A stretch of DNA of 64,000 bases from Nocardia jejuensis NBRC 103114 (GTDB taxonomy: Bacteria; Actinomycetota; Actinomycetes; Mycobacteriales; Mycobacteriaceae): NCBI RefSeq assembly GCF_001613145.1, contig NZ_BDBU01000055.1, positions 1 to 64,000 of the forward strand, read 5' to 3'. The position numbers and the translations under genes were made by a program. A model generated the notes under the pieces. It made no database searches. It had not been told where the DNA came from and was given only the letters and a program-made list of their open reading frames with translations. Positions 7,815 through 16,998 of the stretch are shown piece by piece. Every line of letters starts with the position of its first letter. Within the stretch, counting starts at the first letter, position 1.

Positions 7815-9460
7815 CCAGGACCATCCGCGCCGCGCGGGGTACGACCCTGACCGCGCGCAACTGGCAGGCCGAGGCCGCCCTGCGCATGCTGCACAACAAC
7901 CTGGACCCCGAGGTCGCCGAACGTCCGCAGGACCTGGTCGTCTACGGCGGCACCGGGAAGGCGGCGCGGGACTGGCCCAGCTTCGACGCGATCGGCCGCA
8001 CGCTGACCGATCTGCGCGAGGACGAGACCCTGCTCGTGCAGTCGGGGAAGCCGGTCGGCGTCGTGCGCACCCACGAATGGGCGCCCCGGGTACTGATCGC
8101 CAACTCGAATCTCGTTCCGGACTGGGCGAATTGGCCGGAGTTCCGCAGGCTCGAGGCGGCGGGCCTGACCATGTACGGGCAGATGACCGCCGGCTCCTGG
8201 ATCTACATCGGCACCCAGGGAATCCTGCAGGGCACCTACGAGACCTTCGCGGCCGTCGCGGCCCGGCGTTTCGGCGGCACCCTCGCCGGAACCCTCACCG
8301 TCACAGCGGGTCTGGGCGGAATGGGCGGGGCACAGCCGCTGGCGGTCACCATGAACGGCGGTGTGGCGCTGTGCATCGAATGCGATCCGCGGCGGGCCGC
8401 GCGGCGGGTCGAGACCCGGTACCTGGACGAGATCGCCGCCGATCTCGACGATGCCCTCACCCGGGTCGACGCCGCCACGCGGGAGCGGCGGGCCCTGTCG
8501 GTGGGCCTGATCGGCAATGCCGCCGAGGTGCTGCCGGAACTGCTGCGCCGGGAGGTCGAGGTGGACATCGTCACCGATCAGACCTCGGCGCACGACCCGC
8601 TCAGTTATCTGCCGATCGGCATCGCGCTCGAGGACTGGCAGGACTACGCCGCGCGGAAGCCCGACGAATTCACCCGCCGCGCAAGCGATTCCATGGCGGT
8701 GCACGTCGGTGCGATGGTCGGCTTCCTCGATCGTGGCGCGGAGGTCTTCGACTACGGGAACTCCATTCGCGGCGAGGCGAAACTGGCCGGGTACGACCGC
8801 GCCTTCGACTTCCCCGGATTCGTGCCCGCCTATATCCGCCCGCTCTTCTGCGAGGGCAGGGGGCCGTTCCGCTGGGTCGCCCTGTCCGGGGATCCCGCCG
8901 ACATCGCCGCGACCGATCGCGCCATGCTGGAACTGTTCCCGCACAACGAATCACTGGCCCGCTGGATCCGCCTGGCCGGTGAACGGGTGGCGTTCCAGGG
9001 CTTGCCCGCGCGGATCTGCTGGCTCGGCTACGGCGAGCGTCACCTGGCCGGGCTGCGCTTCAACGAAATGGTCGCCACCGGTGAGGTGTCCGCGCCCATC
9101 GTGATCGGCCGCGACCATCTCGACTGCGGCTCGGTCGCCTCACCGTACCGGGAAACCGAGGCCATGGCCGACGGGTCGGACGCGATCGCGGACTGGCCGC
9201 TGCTCAATGCCCTGGTCAATACCGCCTCCGGGGCCAGCTGGGTGTCGATCCACCACGGCGGCGGCGTGGGGATCGGGCGATCCATCCACGCCGGACAGGT
9301 ATCGGTCGCGGACGGCACCGCGCTGGCCGGGCAGAAGATCGAGCGGGTTCTCACCAACGATCCGGGCATGGGCGTCATGCGGCACGTGGATGCCGGATAT
9401 CCGGAGGCCGATGCGGTCGCCGATCGCAGTGGAGTGCGGATTCCCATGTGGAACAGGTGA
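7811..9460 (+). CDS. hutU: Urocanate hydratase
   Basis: 549 residues, full length. It hydrates urocanate to 4-imidazolone-5-propionate with tightly bound NAD. The NAD-binding loop is GLGGMGGAQPL. The urocanase signature FQGLPARICWLGYGER carries Cys403, matching the conserved cysteine near NAD. The segment GRDHLDCGSVASPYRET and the glycine-rich SIHHGGGVGIG are diagnostic. Its start overlaps hutH by 4 bp (ATGA), indicating translational coupling. Confidence 0.98.
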   Translation: MTRTIRAARGTTLTARNWQAEAALRMLHNNLDPEVAERPQDLVVYGGTGKAARDWPSFDAIGRTLTDLREDETLLVQSGKPVGVVRTHEWAPRVLIANSNLVPDWANWPEFRRLEAAGLTMYGQMTAGSWIYIGTQGILQGTYETFAAVAARRFGGTLAGTLTVTAGLGGMGGAQPLAVTMNGGVALCIECDPRRAARRVETRYLDEIAADLDDALTRVDAATRERRALSVGLIGNAAEVLPELLRREVEVDIVTDQTSAHDPLSYLPIGIALEDWQDYAARKPDEFTRRASDSMAVHVGAMVGFLDRGAEVFDYGNSIRGEAKLAGYDRAFDFPGFVPAYIRPLFCEGRGPFRWVALSGDPADIAATDRAMLELFPHNESLARWIRLAGERVAFQGLPARICWLGYGERHLAGLRFNEMVATGEVSAPIVIGRDHLDCGSVASPYRETEAMADGSDAIADWPLLNALVNTASGASWVSIHHGGGVGIGRSIHAGQVSVADGTALAGQKIERVLTNDPGMGVMRHVDAGYPEADAVADRSGVRIPMWNR

Positions 9461-9464
9461 AGTG

Positions 9465-10700
9465 ATGACACGAAGCCCCGAACATCCAGATGAATCGGTG
9501 CCCTCGGCGAACGATCTGCTGTCCGAGATTCGGCAGGTGGGCGCGGATCGCACCCGAGGCGGCTACTCGCGTCATGTGTTCACCGCCGCCGACGCGGAAC
9601 TGCGCGAGTGGTTCACCGCCGCCGCCCGCGCCCGGGGGCTCGACGTGCACACGGATCGAAATGCCAACCTGTGGGCGTGGTTCGGCGCCCCCGGACCGAA
9701 TGCGATCGTCACGGGCAGCCATCTGGATTCGGTGCCGGGCGGTGGCGCCTACGACGGCCCGCTGGGCGTGGTGAGCGCGCTCTCGGCGTTCGATCTGCTT
9801 CGCGCGCAGGGATTCACACCGGGTAGGCCGCTGGCGATCGTGGTGTTCGCCGAGGAGGAGGGCGGTCGGTTCGGCATGCCGTGCCTGGGCTCGCGACTGC
9901 TGACCGGAACGCTGCCCCCCGAACGCGCGCTCGCACTGCGGGACACCGACGGCACCACTCTCGCCGATGCCGCTCGCGCGGCGGGGCGGGATCCGGCGCA
10001 CTTCGGCCGAGACAGCGAAACCCTCGGCCGGATAGGGACATTCGTGGAGTTGCACGTCGAGCAGGGGCGTGGTCTCGTGCACCTGAATGCTCCGCTCGCG
10101 GTGGGCAGCAGCATAATTCCGCACGGTCGCTGGCGGTTCACCTTCACCGGGCAGGGCAACCACGCCGGCACGACCCTGATGGACGATCGCCGTGATCCCA
10201 TGCTGCCCGCCGCCGAGATGATCGCCGGTGTGCGCCGATCCGCCGCCGCGGTACCCGGGGCCCGCGCCACGGTGGGACGAGTGATCCCCATCCCCGGCGG
10301 CACCAATGTGATTGCCTCGCAAGTGGATCTCTGGCTCGACGCCCGCCTGCCCGAGCCCGGAAGCGTCCGCGATCTGGTCGCCGAGATATCGGAGAAGGCC
10401 AGAGCGGCAGCGGAACTCGAAGGCTGTGCGGTCGAGGTGCGGGAGGAATCGTTCGAGGGCACCGCGGCGTTCGACCTCGCGCTGCGCGATCGCCTCACCG
10501 CACTCCTGGGCGGCGCGCCGGTACTTCCGACCGGTGCCGGACACGACGCGGCGGTGCTCGCGCCGTTCGTCGCCACGGCCATGCTGTACGTCCGCAATCC
10601 GACCGGGATCAGCCACGCACCGCAGGAATTCGCCGAACCCGGCGACATCGACCACGGCACAGCGGAACTGGCGCGAGTGCTTCGGGCCCTCGCCGGATGA
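9465..10700 (+). CDS. M20-family amidohydrolase of the hut operon (probable N-formylglutamate hydrolase)
   Basis: 411 residues. It belongs to the M20 allantoate amidohydrolase/N-carbamoyl-L-amino-acid hydrolase group: the metal ligands are in GSHLDSVPGGGAYDGPLGV, then EEEGGRFG, the ELHVEQG metal site, the dimerisation lid GNHAGTTLMDDRRDP, and a C-terminal GAGHDA histidine. ATG 9465 (or the adjacent GTG 9462) follows hutU by a few bases. Its place between hutU and hutF and the lack of a HutG-type deformylase suggest that it releases glutamate and formate from N-formyl-L-glutamate made by HutF. That substrate is an inference; automated annotation would probably say allantoate amidohydrolase. 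Confidence 0.9.
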   Translation: MTRSPEHPDESVPSANDLLSEIRQVGADRTRGGYSRHVFTAADAELREWFTAAARARGLDVHTDRNANLWAWFGAPGPNAIVTGSHLDSVPGGGAYDGPLGVVSALSAFDLLRAQGFTPGRPLAIVVFAEEEGGRFGMPCLGSRLLTGTLPPERALALRDTDGTTLADAARAAGRDPAHFGRDSETLGRIGTFVELHVEQGRGLVHLNAPLAVGSSIIPHGRWRFTFTGQGNHAGTTLMDDRRDPMLPAAEMIAGVRRSAAAVPGARATVGRVIPIPGGTNVIASQVDLWLDARLPEPGSVRDLVAEISEKARAAAELEGCAVEVREESFEGTAAFDLALRDRLTALLGGAPVLPTGAGHDAAVLAPFVATAMLYVRNPTGISHAPQEFAEPGDIDHGTAELARVLRALAG

Positions 10701-11992
10701 GCGCCTACTGGTGTGAGCGGGCGTGGTTGGGCGATGGAGTGGCCTCCGGGGTGCGCATCGATGTGGCCGAGGGCGTCATCACCTCGGTGACAGCCGGTGA
10801 AAAGCCCGGTGGGACAGTGCTGTCAGGCATGGTCGTGCCCGGCTTCGCGAATGTGCACTCGCATGCGTTCCACCGAGCCCTACGCGGTCGCACCCACGAT
10901 GATCGCGGCGATTTCTGGAGCTGGCGCGAGCGCATGTACGCGGTGGCGGGCCGCCTCGAGCCGGACTCCTACTATCGGCTCGCCCGCGCGGTCTACGCCG
11001 AAATGGCGCTGGCGGGCTACACCGGGGTCGCCGAGTTCCACTACCTGCACCATCCTGCGGGCGGAGGGCGCTACGCCGATCCCCACGAGTTCTCGCACGC
11101 GCTGGTGGCCGCCGCGGCCGACGCCGGAATCCGCCTCACCCTCCTGGACGTGTGCTATCTGGCGGGCGGTGTCGATCAGCCCACCACGGGCGTGCAGCGG
11201 CGCTTCGACGACGGGAGCGCCGAGGCGTGGGCGCAGCGCATCGAATCCTTCTTCCCGGCAAGCGAACTCGTCGTGCCCGGCGCGGCGATTCACTCGGTGC
11301 GCGCGGTCCCGGCCGACCAGCTGCCCGCCGTCGTGCTCGGCGCGGGAACTCGTCCCCTGCATGTGCACGTGTCGGAACAGCCGCGCGAGAACGAGGAATG
11401 TCTCGCACGGTACGGCCGCACCCCGACCGGGCTGCTGGCCGCGGCGGGCGCGCTGACCCCCCGCACCGTCGCGGTGCACGCCACCCATCTCACCGCCGCG
11501 GACATCGCCGATCTCACGCGGTGCTGGGTGTGCCTGTGTCCCAGCACCGAAGCCGATCTCGGCGACGGCATCGGTCCGGCCCGGCGGCTGGCGGATGCGG
11601 GCATCCGGCTGGCGCTGGGCAGCGACGGGCAGTCCGTCATCGATCCCTGGTTCGAAGTCCGTGCCCTGGAATTGCACGAGCGACTGGCCAGTGGCGCGCG
11701 CGGACGGTTCAGCCCGCCCCAACTGCTCGCCGCCGCCACCGCGCACGCGGCGTCGGGCTGGCCCGAGGTCGGCGTGATCGCTCCCGGGCGGGCGGCGGAT
11801 CTGGTGCGCGTTGACACCGCCTCGGTGCGCACCGCCGGTACACACGAGGCCGGAATCCTTTATGCCGCGACCGCTTCCGACGTCACCGATGTCATGGTCG
11901 CCGGACGATGGATCGTCCGGGACCGCACGCATCTGGGGATCGGGGACGTGTCCGCGGCCCTCGATACCGAGATCGGCGCCCTCTGGCGATGA
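10697..11992 (+). CDS. hutF: N-formimidoyl-L-glutamate deiminase
   Basis: 431 residues of the amidohydrolase superfamily. It converts N-formimidoylglutamate to N-formylglutamate and ammonia. Zinc ligands are visible in NVHSHAFHRAL, the HVHVSEQ strand and HATHL, with LGSDGQSVIDPWFEVR carrying the catalytic Asp. SEQPRENEECL is typical of HutF. ATGA overlaps at both ends (10697 with the M20 gene, 11989 near hutI) show a coupled operon. HutF commits this organism to the five-step hut pathway through formylglutamate. Confidence 0.94.
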   Translation: MSAYWCERAWLGDGVASGVRIDVAEGVITSVTAGEKPGGTVLSGMVVPGFANVHSHAFHRALRGRTHDDRGDFWSWRERMYAVAGRLEPDSYYRLARAVYAEMALAGYTGVAEFHYLHHPAGGGRYADPHEFSHALVAAAADAGIRLTLLDVCYLAGGVDQPTTGVQRRFDDGSAEAWAQRIESFFPASELVVPGAAIHSVRAVPADQLPAVVLGAGTRPLHVHVSEQPRENEECLARYGRTPTGLLAAAGALTPRTVAVHATHLTAADIADLTRCWVCLCPSTEADLGDGIGPARRLADAGIRLALGSDGQSVIDPWFEVRALELHERLASGARGRFSPPQLLAAATAHAASGWPEVGVIAPGRAADLVRVDTASVRTAGTHEAGILYAATASDVTDVMVAGRWIVRDRTHLGIGDVSAALDTEIGALWR

Positions 11993-12027
11993 GCGACATC
12001 CGTGGCACGAGCGCGAGAGGAGTCGGG

Positions 12028-13215
12028 GTGAATTCGATGACGACGGTGATCACCGGAATAGGTGAACTCATCACCAACACAGCGGAGTTCGGCACGCTGC
12101 ACGACGCGGCGTTGGTCGTGGAGGGGGAGCGGGTGCGCTGGGTCGGGCCCGCGACGGCCGCGCCCGATGCCGACCGCCGGGTCGACGTGGAAGGCCGTGC
12201 GGTGCTCCCCGGCTGGGTGGACAGCCACACCCACCTGGTGTTCGCCGGTGACCGCACCGCCGAATTCGGGGCGCGGATGGGTGGGATTCCATACTCGGCC
12301 GGGGGAATTCAGACCACGGTGGCGGCCACGCGCGCGGCGACCGATGCGACGCTCTCGGCCACTCTGCGCCGCCTGCGCGCGGAGGCCCTGCGCCAGGGCA
12401 CCACGTGCCTGGAGACGAAGACCGGCTACGGCCTCACCGTCGCCGACGAGAAACGCTGTGCGGCACTGGCGGCCGAGGTCGCCGACGAGGTGACGTTCCT
12501 CGGGGCCCACGTGGTGCCACGGGGCGCGGATGTCGACGAGTACGTCGATCTGGTCTGCGGTCCGATGCTGGACGCCGTCGCCGAGCATGTCGGCTGGATC
12601 GACGTGTTCTGCGAGACAGGCGCATTCGACGCGGAGCAGTCGGCTCGCGTCCTCGCGGCGGGTGGCGCTCGCGGGCTGGGTCTGCGAGTGCACGGCAATC
12701 AACTCGGGCCCGGGCCGGGGGTCCGGCTGGCGGTGCGGCACGGGGCGGCCAGCGTCGACCACTGCACCCATCTCACGGATGACGACGTCGAAGCCCTTGC
12801 CGCCTCCACCACCGTCGCCACTCTGCTGCCCGCCTGCGACCTGTCCACTCGTCAGCCACTCGCCCCCGGCCGCCGCCTCCTGGACGCGGGAGCTCGAATC
12901 GCGCTGGCCACCAATGCCAATCCCGGGAGCTCGTACACGACGTCGATGGCCTACTGCGTGGCCACGGCGGTCCTGCAGATGGGCCTGTCGATCGACGAAG
13001 CGGTCTGGGCCGCCACCGCGGGCGGGGCGCTCGCGCTCGGCCGAGACCTCGCGGCGGACGGCGCGGTCGGCGTCCTGCGGCCCGGCGCGCGGGCAGACCT
13101 GCACATCCTCGACGCCCCGTCCGCGGTTCACCTCGCCTACCGCCCTGGTGTGCCGCTCACCTGGTCCGTATGGCACCGAGGCACACCTCGGCGGCCCACC
13201 GGCTCCGAACGATGA
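12028..13215 (+). CDS. hutI: Imidazolonepropionase
   Basis: 395 residues from GTG 12028, chosen because GAGAGGAG sits 5 nt upstream; the ATG at 11989 overlapping the hutF stop and the ATG at 12037 are alternatives in the same frame. It hydrolyses imidazolone propionate to formimidoylglutamate. Metal ligands are in PGWVDSHTHLVFAGDR; RMGGIPYSAGGIQTTV, the HGNQLG strand, DHCTHL and the late ATNANPGSSYTTSM loop are all conserved. It is the last gene of the operon, yet its reaction precedes HutF, so gene order does not follow reaction order. Confidence 0.95.
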   Translation: MNSMTTVITGIGELITNTAEFGTLHDAALVVEGERVRWVGPATAAPDADRRVDVEGRAVLPGWVDSHTHLVFAGDRTAEFGARMGGIPYSAGGIQTTVAATRAATDATLSATLRRLRAEALRQGTTCLETKTGYGLTVADEKRCAALAAEVADEVTFLGAHVVPRGADVDEYVDLVCGPMLDAVAEHVGWIDVFCETGAFDAEQSARVLAAGGARGLGLRVHGNQLGPGPGVRLAVRHGAASVDHCTHLTDDDVEALAASTTVATLLPACDLSTRQPLAPGRRLLDAGARIALATNANPGSSYTTSMAYCVATAVLQMGLSIDEAVWAATAGGALALGRDLAADGAVGVLRPGARADLHILDAPSAVHLAYRPGVPLTWSVWHRGTPRRPTGSER

Positions 13216-13219
13216 CACG

Positions 13220-13238
13220 TCCGGCGTCCTGTGCCGGA
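13220..13238. terminator. Weak hairpin between convergent hutI and proX
   Basis: TCCGGC-GTCCTGT-GCCGGA, a 6-bp stem just after the hutI stop. It is short and lacks a U-tract, so only its position between convergent operons supports a terminator role. Confidence 0.25.
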
Positions 13239-13282
13239 GTTCTCTCCCGGGGACTCCGAGTTCCCCACGGGCACTGCCGCAC

Positions 13283-14269
13283 TCAGGGAATGGTGATGAA
13301 TCCCTGCGCCGCCATCCACTCCCGCGCGACGTGCTCGGGTTCTCGTCCGTCGACATCGACCTGACGGTTGAGTCCGGTGATCGTCTCGTTGGTCAGCAGC
13401 CGGGAGATCGGCGCCAGCACCTCGACCACCTGGGGATGGGCCTTCGCGAAGTCCTCGCGCATCACCAGCGCCGCGTTGTACTGCGGGAAGAAGCTCCGAT
13501 CGTCCTCGAGCAGGCGCAGATCCAGCGCGGGAATGCGCCCGTCGGTGGCGGCGACGGAGCCGAAGCGGCATTGGCGCGCATCGGCGGTGGCCTGATAGAC
13601 GATGGCATCCTGAACGATCTGTTTGTTCACCTTGCCGGTGTCGATACCGTATTTCGCCGCCATGCCGGGGAATCCGTCCTGGCGGACGTTGAATTCCGTG
13701 CCGACGCAGGTGGCTGCCGCGCCCGGATCGGAATTGACCAGGTTCGCGTACTGGGACAGCGTCCGCACACCGGTCTCCTCGGCGGTGCGGGCACTGGTCA
13801 CCATGGCGTAGGTATTGTTCATGGGAGCCATTGCCGCCCAGATCATTCCGTGCGCGGCGAGGTCGGCGTCGCGGACCGCCTCGAATTGCGGCTGAGATCC
13901 GGGCACGGGCGATTCGTTGCCCAGATAGTTGATCCAGCCGGTACCGGTGTAGTCGTAGGCGATATCGACCTGTCCGCGCACCTGGGCGTCGCGAAGGCTG
14001 TTGGACCCGACGATGTTCGTCAGATCACGGACTTGGGCGCCGGCCGCGGTGAGCGCGAACTCGATCAGATAGCCCAGCACGCTCTGCTCGGTGAAGTCCT
14101 TGGACCCGACGGTGATTCGCACCCCGTCCAGTGCCGGGATCGGCTGGATCCCGGCCGGGGTCACCCGCAGCGGCACCGCACTACCCGCCTCCAGACCACA
14201 GGCGGCGACCCAGAGCAGGGTGAGTAGGGCCGCGAGAGCCGCACCGCCGCGCCGGATTCGAGTCCTCAC
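13283..14269 (-). CDS. proX: Glycine betaine/osmoprotectant ABC transporter substrate-binding lipoprotein
   Basis: 328 residues. A signal peptide ends in lipobox LWVAAC (Cys24), anchoring the protein outside the membrane. The body is an OpuAC/ProX-type binding fold: ITVGSKDFTEQSVLGYL near residue 51, GSNSLRDAQVRGQVDIAYDYTGTGW, and a late NRQVDVDGREPEHVAREW. It is the last of four minus-strand genes; its start overlaps the upstream permease by 4 bp. It binds quaternary-amine osmolytes such as glycine betaine, carnitine or choline; which one is not determinable. Confidence 0.93.
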   Translation of the reverse strand: MRTRIRRGGAALAALLTLLWVAACGLEAGSAVPLRVTPAGIQPIPALDGVRITVGSKDFTEQSVLGYLIEFALTAAGAQVRDLTNIVGSNSLRDAQVRGQVDIAYDYTGTGWINYLGNESPVPGSQPQFEAVRDADLAAHGMIWAAMAPMNNTYAMVTSARTAEETGVRTLSQYANLVNSDPGAAATCVGTEFNVRQDGFPGMAAKYGIDTGKVNKQIVQDAIVYQATADARQCRFGSVAATDGRIPALDLRLLEDDRSFFPQYNAALVMREDFAKAHPQVVEVLAPISRLLTNETITGLNRQVDVDGREPEHVAREWMAAQGFITIP

Positions 14270-15015
14270 CGCAGTCCCCTCGGTCCGAGATACCGCTCCG
14301 CCAGCGCGCCCAGCCAGTCGATCAGCAGCGCCAGCCCGACCGCCAGCAGCGCGCCCACCCAGAGCGTCACGTTGTCGCGGAGCTTGTAACCGGTATCGAT
14401 GAGGATGCCCAGCCCGCCCGCGCTCACCAGGAACGAGAGCGTCGCCGTGCCGACGGCCAGCACCAGCGAGGTGCGCAGTCCGGCGAGAATGTAGGGCACC
14501 GCGAGTGGAAACTCGATGCGCCGCAACACCGTCAGCGCCGACATGCCCTGTCCGCGGCCGGCGTCGATGACCGCCGGATCCACCTGCTGATAACCGAGAA
14601 TCGTGTTGCGCAGCACCGGCAGCATCGACACCAGCACGATCGGTGCGACCCCGATCCAGAATCCGGTGGTGCGGGTCATCAGATAGAACAGCACGATCAG
14701 GCCGATCGCGGGAGCGGCCGCGCCGATATTGGCGATGCCGACGAAAAGCGGTGCCAGCAGCCGGAATCGGGGTCTGGTCAACAGTGTGCCCAGTGGTACC
14801 GCGATGGCGACGACGATGGCCACGACGGTCACCGTGATGAGTACGTGCTGACGGGTGACGGTGGCGATATTGCCCGCCGTGAGGCTGGCCTGCTGGGTGA
14901 GCGTGAGATCACGGGCGAAGGCCCACCACAGAACTCCGGCGCACAATCCGATCGCGAGCACCGGCTGCGCGAGCAGCCGGATACGCTCGGCGCGGCGTTC
15001 GGTCTGCGCGGTCAT
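14266..15015 (-). CDS. Osmoprotectant ABC transporter permease
   Basis: 249 residues, with six or so hydrophobic helices of the BPD_transp_1 fold and the coupling motif VIDAGRGQGMSALTVLRRIEF, where the EAA loop contacts the ATPase. It resembles ProW/ProZ of the four-gene mycobacterial importer. It overlaps the ATPase gene and the binding-protein gene by 4 bp each, so all are translated from one mRNA. Confidence 0.92.
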   Translation of the reverse strand: MTAQTERRAERIRLLAQPVLAIGLCAGVLWWAFARDLTLTQQASLTAGNIATVTRQHVLITVTVVAIVVAIAVPLGTLLTRPRFRLLAPLFVGIANIGAAAPAIGLIVLFYLMTRTTGFWIGVAPIVLVSMLPVLRNTILGYQQVDPAVIDAGRGQGMSALTVLRRIEFPLAVPYILAGLRTSLVLAVGTATLSFLVSAGGLGILIDTGYKLRDNVTLWVGALLAVGLALLIDWLGALAERYLGPRGLR

Positions 15016-16208
15016 GCCGGACCGGCTGCCTCGTCGCCGGCGTGGGCGTCGGCGCCGGTGGGGGAGTGCGCCGTTCGGATCTGCGACAGATGCGAGACCA
15101 GCGTGTCGATGGTGATCAACCCCGCGTACGCGCCCCGGCGGCCGGTGACGACGGCGTTCGCCGTGCTCTCCGCGAGCAGTGCCTCGAGCGCCTCCTGGAG
15201 GGTGGATCGCAGTGAGATCACCTGTCCCACCGGTGTTCCCACCTCGCGCAGCGTCGTGGCCTGCGCGAGCTGGGGCAGGGTGACCCAGCGCAGGGGGCGG
15301 CGCTGCTCGTCCACGATCAGCCCCCAGGCCTGATCGCGTTCGGCGAGCGCGGTGCGCAGTGACCCCACCCGATCGCTCTCGGTGACGGTCGGGCAGTCGC
15401 CCAGGGTGACGTCCTCGACCCGGGTGAGGGTCAACTGTTTGAGCGCCGCGCCCGCGCCGACGAATCCGGCCACCGTATCGTCGGCCGGATCGGCCAGGAT
15501 CGCGGCCGGAGTGTCGTACTGCAGGATGCTGGATCCCTTGCCCAGCACCGCGATTCGATCCCCGAGCTTCACGGCTTCGTTGAAATCGTGCGTCACGAAG
15601 ACGATCGTCTTGCGCAGTTCCGCCTGCAGGCGCAGCAATTCGTCCTGCAGCAGACCGCGGGTGATCGGGTCGACCGCGCCGAACGGCTCGTCCATCAGCA
15701 GCACCGGCGGATCCGCGGCCAGCGCCCGCGCCACCCCGACCCGCTGCTGCTGGCCGCCGGAGAGCTGACGCGGGTAGCGGTTCCGGAAGCTCGTAGGATC
15801 GAGCCCGACCAGATCCAGCATCTCGTCGACGCGTTCGGCCACCCGCTTGCGATCCCAGCCCATCAGGCCCGGCACGGTGGCGACGTTCTTCGCGACCGTG
15901 AGGTGCGGGAACAGTCCGCCCTGCTGGATGGAGTAGCCGATGCCGCGGCGCAGCCGGTCCGGATTCACCGACAAGGCGTCCTGCCCGCCGATGGTGATGG
16001 TGCCGGAGCTGGGTTCGATCAGCCGGTTGATCATGCGCAGCGTGGTGGTCTTCCCACAGCCCGACGGGCCGACCAGCACCACGATCTCCCCGGCCGGGAT
16101 GGTCAGCGACACATTGTCGACCGCCGGATCGGGCTGTGCCGAATAGTGTTTGGTGACCGAGTCGAGCACGATCTCGACACCGGAGACGCCGGTCTCGGAT
16201 TCAGTCAC
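15012..16208 (-). CDS. proV: Osmoprotectant ABC transporter ATPase with CBS domains
   Basis: 398 residues. Nucleotide-binding domain: Walker A GPSGCGKTT, Q-loop YSIQQGGLFPH, signature LSGGQQQRV, Walker B VLLMDEPFGAVDP, H-loop FVTHD. The C-terminal part (about 265-380) holds two CBS-type repeats (for example VGQVISLRSTLQEALEALLAES), which sense ionic strength in OpuA-type importers. The start at 16208 overlaps the upstream permease stop by 8 bp. Confidence 0.95.
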   Translation of the reverse strand: MTESETGVSGVEIVLDSVTKHYSAQPDPAVDNVSLTIPAGEIVVLVGPSGCGKTTTLRMINRLIEPSSGTITIGGQDALSVNPDRLRRGIGYSIQQGGLFPHLTVAKNVATVPGLMGWDRKRVAERVDEMLDLVGLDPTSFRNRYPRQLSGGQQQRVGVARALAADPPVLLMDEPFGAVDPITRGLLQDELLRLQAELRKTIVFVTHDFNEAVKLGDRIAVLGKGSSILQYDTPAAILADPADDTVAGFVGAGAALKQLTLTRVEDVTLGDCPTVTESDRVGSLRTALAERDQAWGLIVDEQRRPLRWVTLPQLAQATTLREVGTPVGQVISLRSTLQEALEALLAESTANAVVTGRRGAYAGLITIDTLVSHLSQIRTAHSPTGADAHAGDEAAGPA

Positions 16209-16842
16209 GGATACCCCCGGATGTGGTCAGACGGCCGACGAGGACGAGAACGGCATCGAGCAGCAGCGCCAGCACGACGATCAGCACCGTGCCGGTCAGC
16301 GCCTGTGGCACCGCGGTCGGTGTGCCGAGCCGTTCCAGCCCGGAGAAGATGAGGTTGCCCAGCCCGGGGCCCTTCGCATACGCGGCGATGGCCAGAATGC
16401 CCATGATCATCTGAGTGCTCACCCGCATACCGGCGAGAATGGCCGGCCAGGCCAGCGGCAGTTCGATGCTGGTCAGCACCCGTAGTCGATTCATGCCCAC
16501 GCCGCGTGCGGCATCGGTGACGGTCGTGTCCACCGAGGACAGCCCGACGATCGTATTGCGCAGAATCGGCAGCAGCGCGTACAGCACCAGTGCCGTGATG
16601 GTCGGCGGAACTCCCAGTCCCATGACCGGGATCAGAATGCCCAGCAGCGCGAACGACGGGATGGTCAGGATGATGCTGGCGGCGGCGGTCGCGGCCGCGG
16701 AACCCAGCGGACTGCGGTGCACGAGCACCCCGATGAGCACCGACACGATCGCCGCGATGATCACCGACTGCACCACCGCCGAGGCATGGAGATAGGAGTC
16801 CGTCACCAATTGCTGACGGTGTTCGACCACGTACGTCCACAA
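16201..16842 (-). CDS. Osmoprotectant ABC transporter permease (first gene of operon)
   Basis: 213 residues, a hydrophobic BPD_transp_1 permease with the EAA-like loop VTDAARGVGMNRLRVLTSIELP. The listed start is TTG 16842 (L-W-T-Y-V-V-E-H); a GTG at 16833 is an alternative, and AGGGGAGGG lies somewhat far upstream. A possible -10 TATGAT is at 16890-16885 on the minus strand. It pairs with the 14266-15015 permease to form the heterodimeric channel. Confidence 0.9.
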   Translation of the reverse strand: MWTYVVEHRQQLVTDSYLHASAVVQSVIIAAIVSVLIGVLVHRSPLGSAAATAAASIILTIPSFALLGILIPVMGLGVPPTITALVLYALLPILRNTIVGLSSVDTTVTDAARGVGMNRLRVLTSIELPLAWPAILAGMRVSTQMIMGILAIAAYAKGPGLGNLIFSGLERLGTPTAVPQALTGTVLIVVLALLLDAVLVLVGRLTTSGGIRD

Positions 16843-16933
16843 AGTGTCCAGCGTCCGGCCCTCCCCTGGGCGGTGTGCGCTGTGATCATAACGGCCGGGG
16901 GTGCCGGCGTCGGGTGTTTCGTTCGTATCGAGA

Positions 16934-16967
16934 ACGACGGTGACCGCTCGTTCGCGGCCACCGTCGT
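16934..16967 (-). terminator. Candidate terminator after the PanE-DUF6817 gene
   Basis: ACGACGGTG / CACCGTCGT, a 9-bp perfect stem with an inner CCG/CGG extension, 32 bp beyond the stop at 16999. It separates the reductase gene from the importer operon transcribed in the same direction. Confidence 0.45.
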
Positions 16968-16998
16968 CGGTGAGGCGTCCGCCGCGCTCCGGAAACCC

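Noticed and set aside
12530..14227. 565-codon open frame on the plus strand
   Set aside because: It crosses hutI in another frame and runs antisense to the proX gene; no domain features, typical high-GC shadow.
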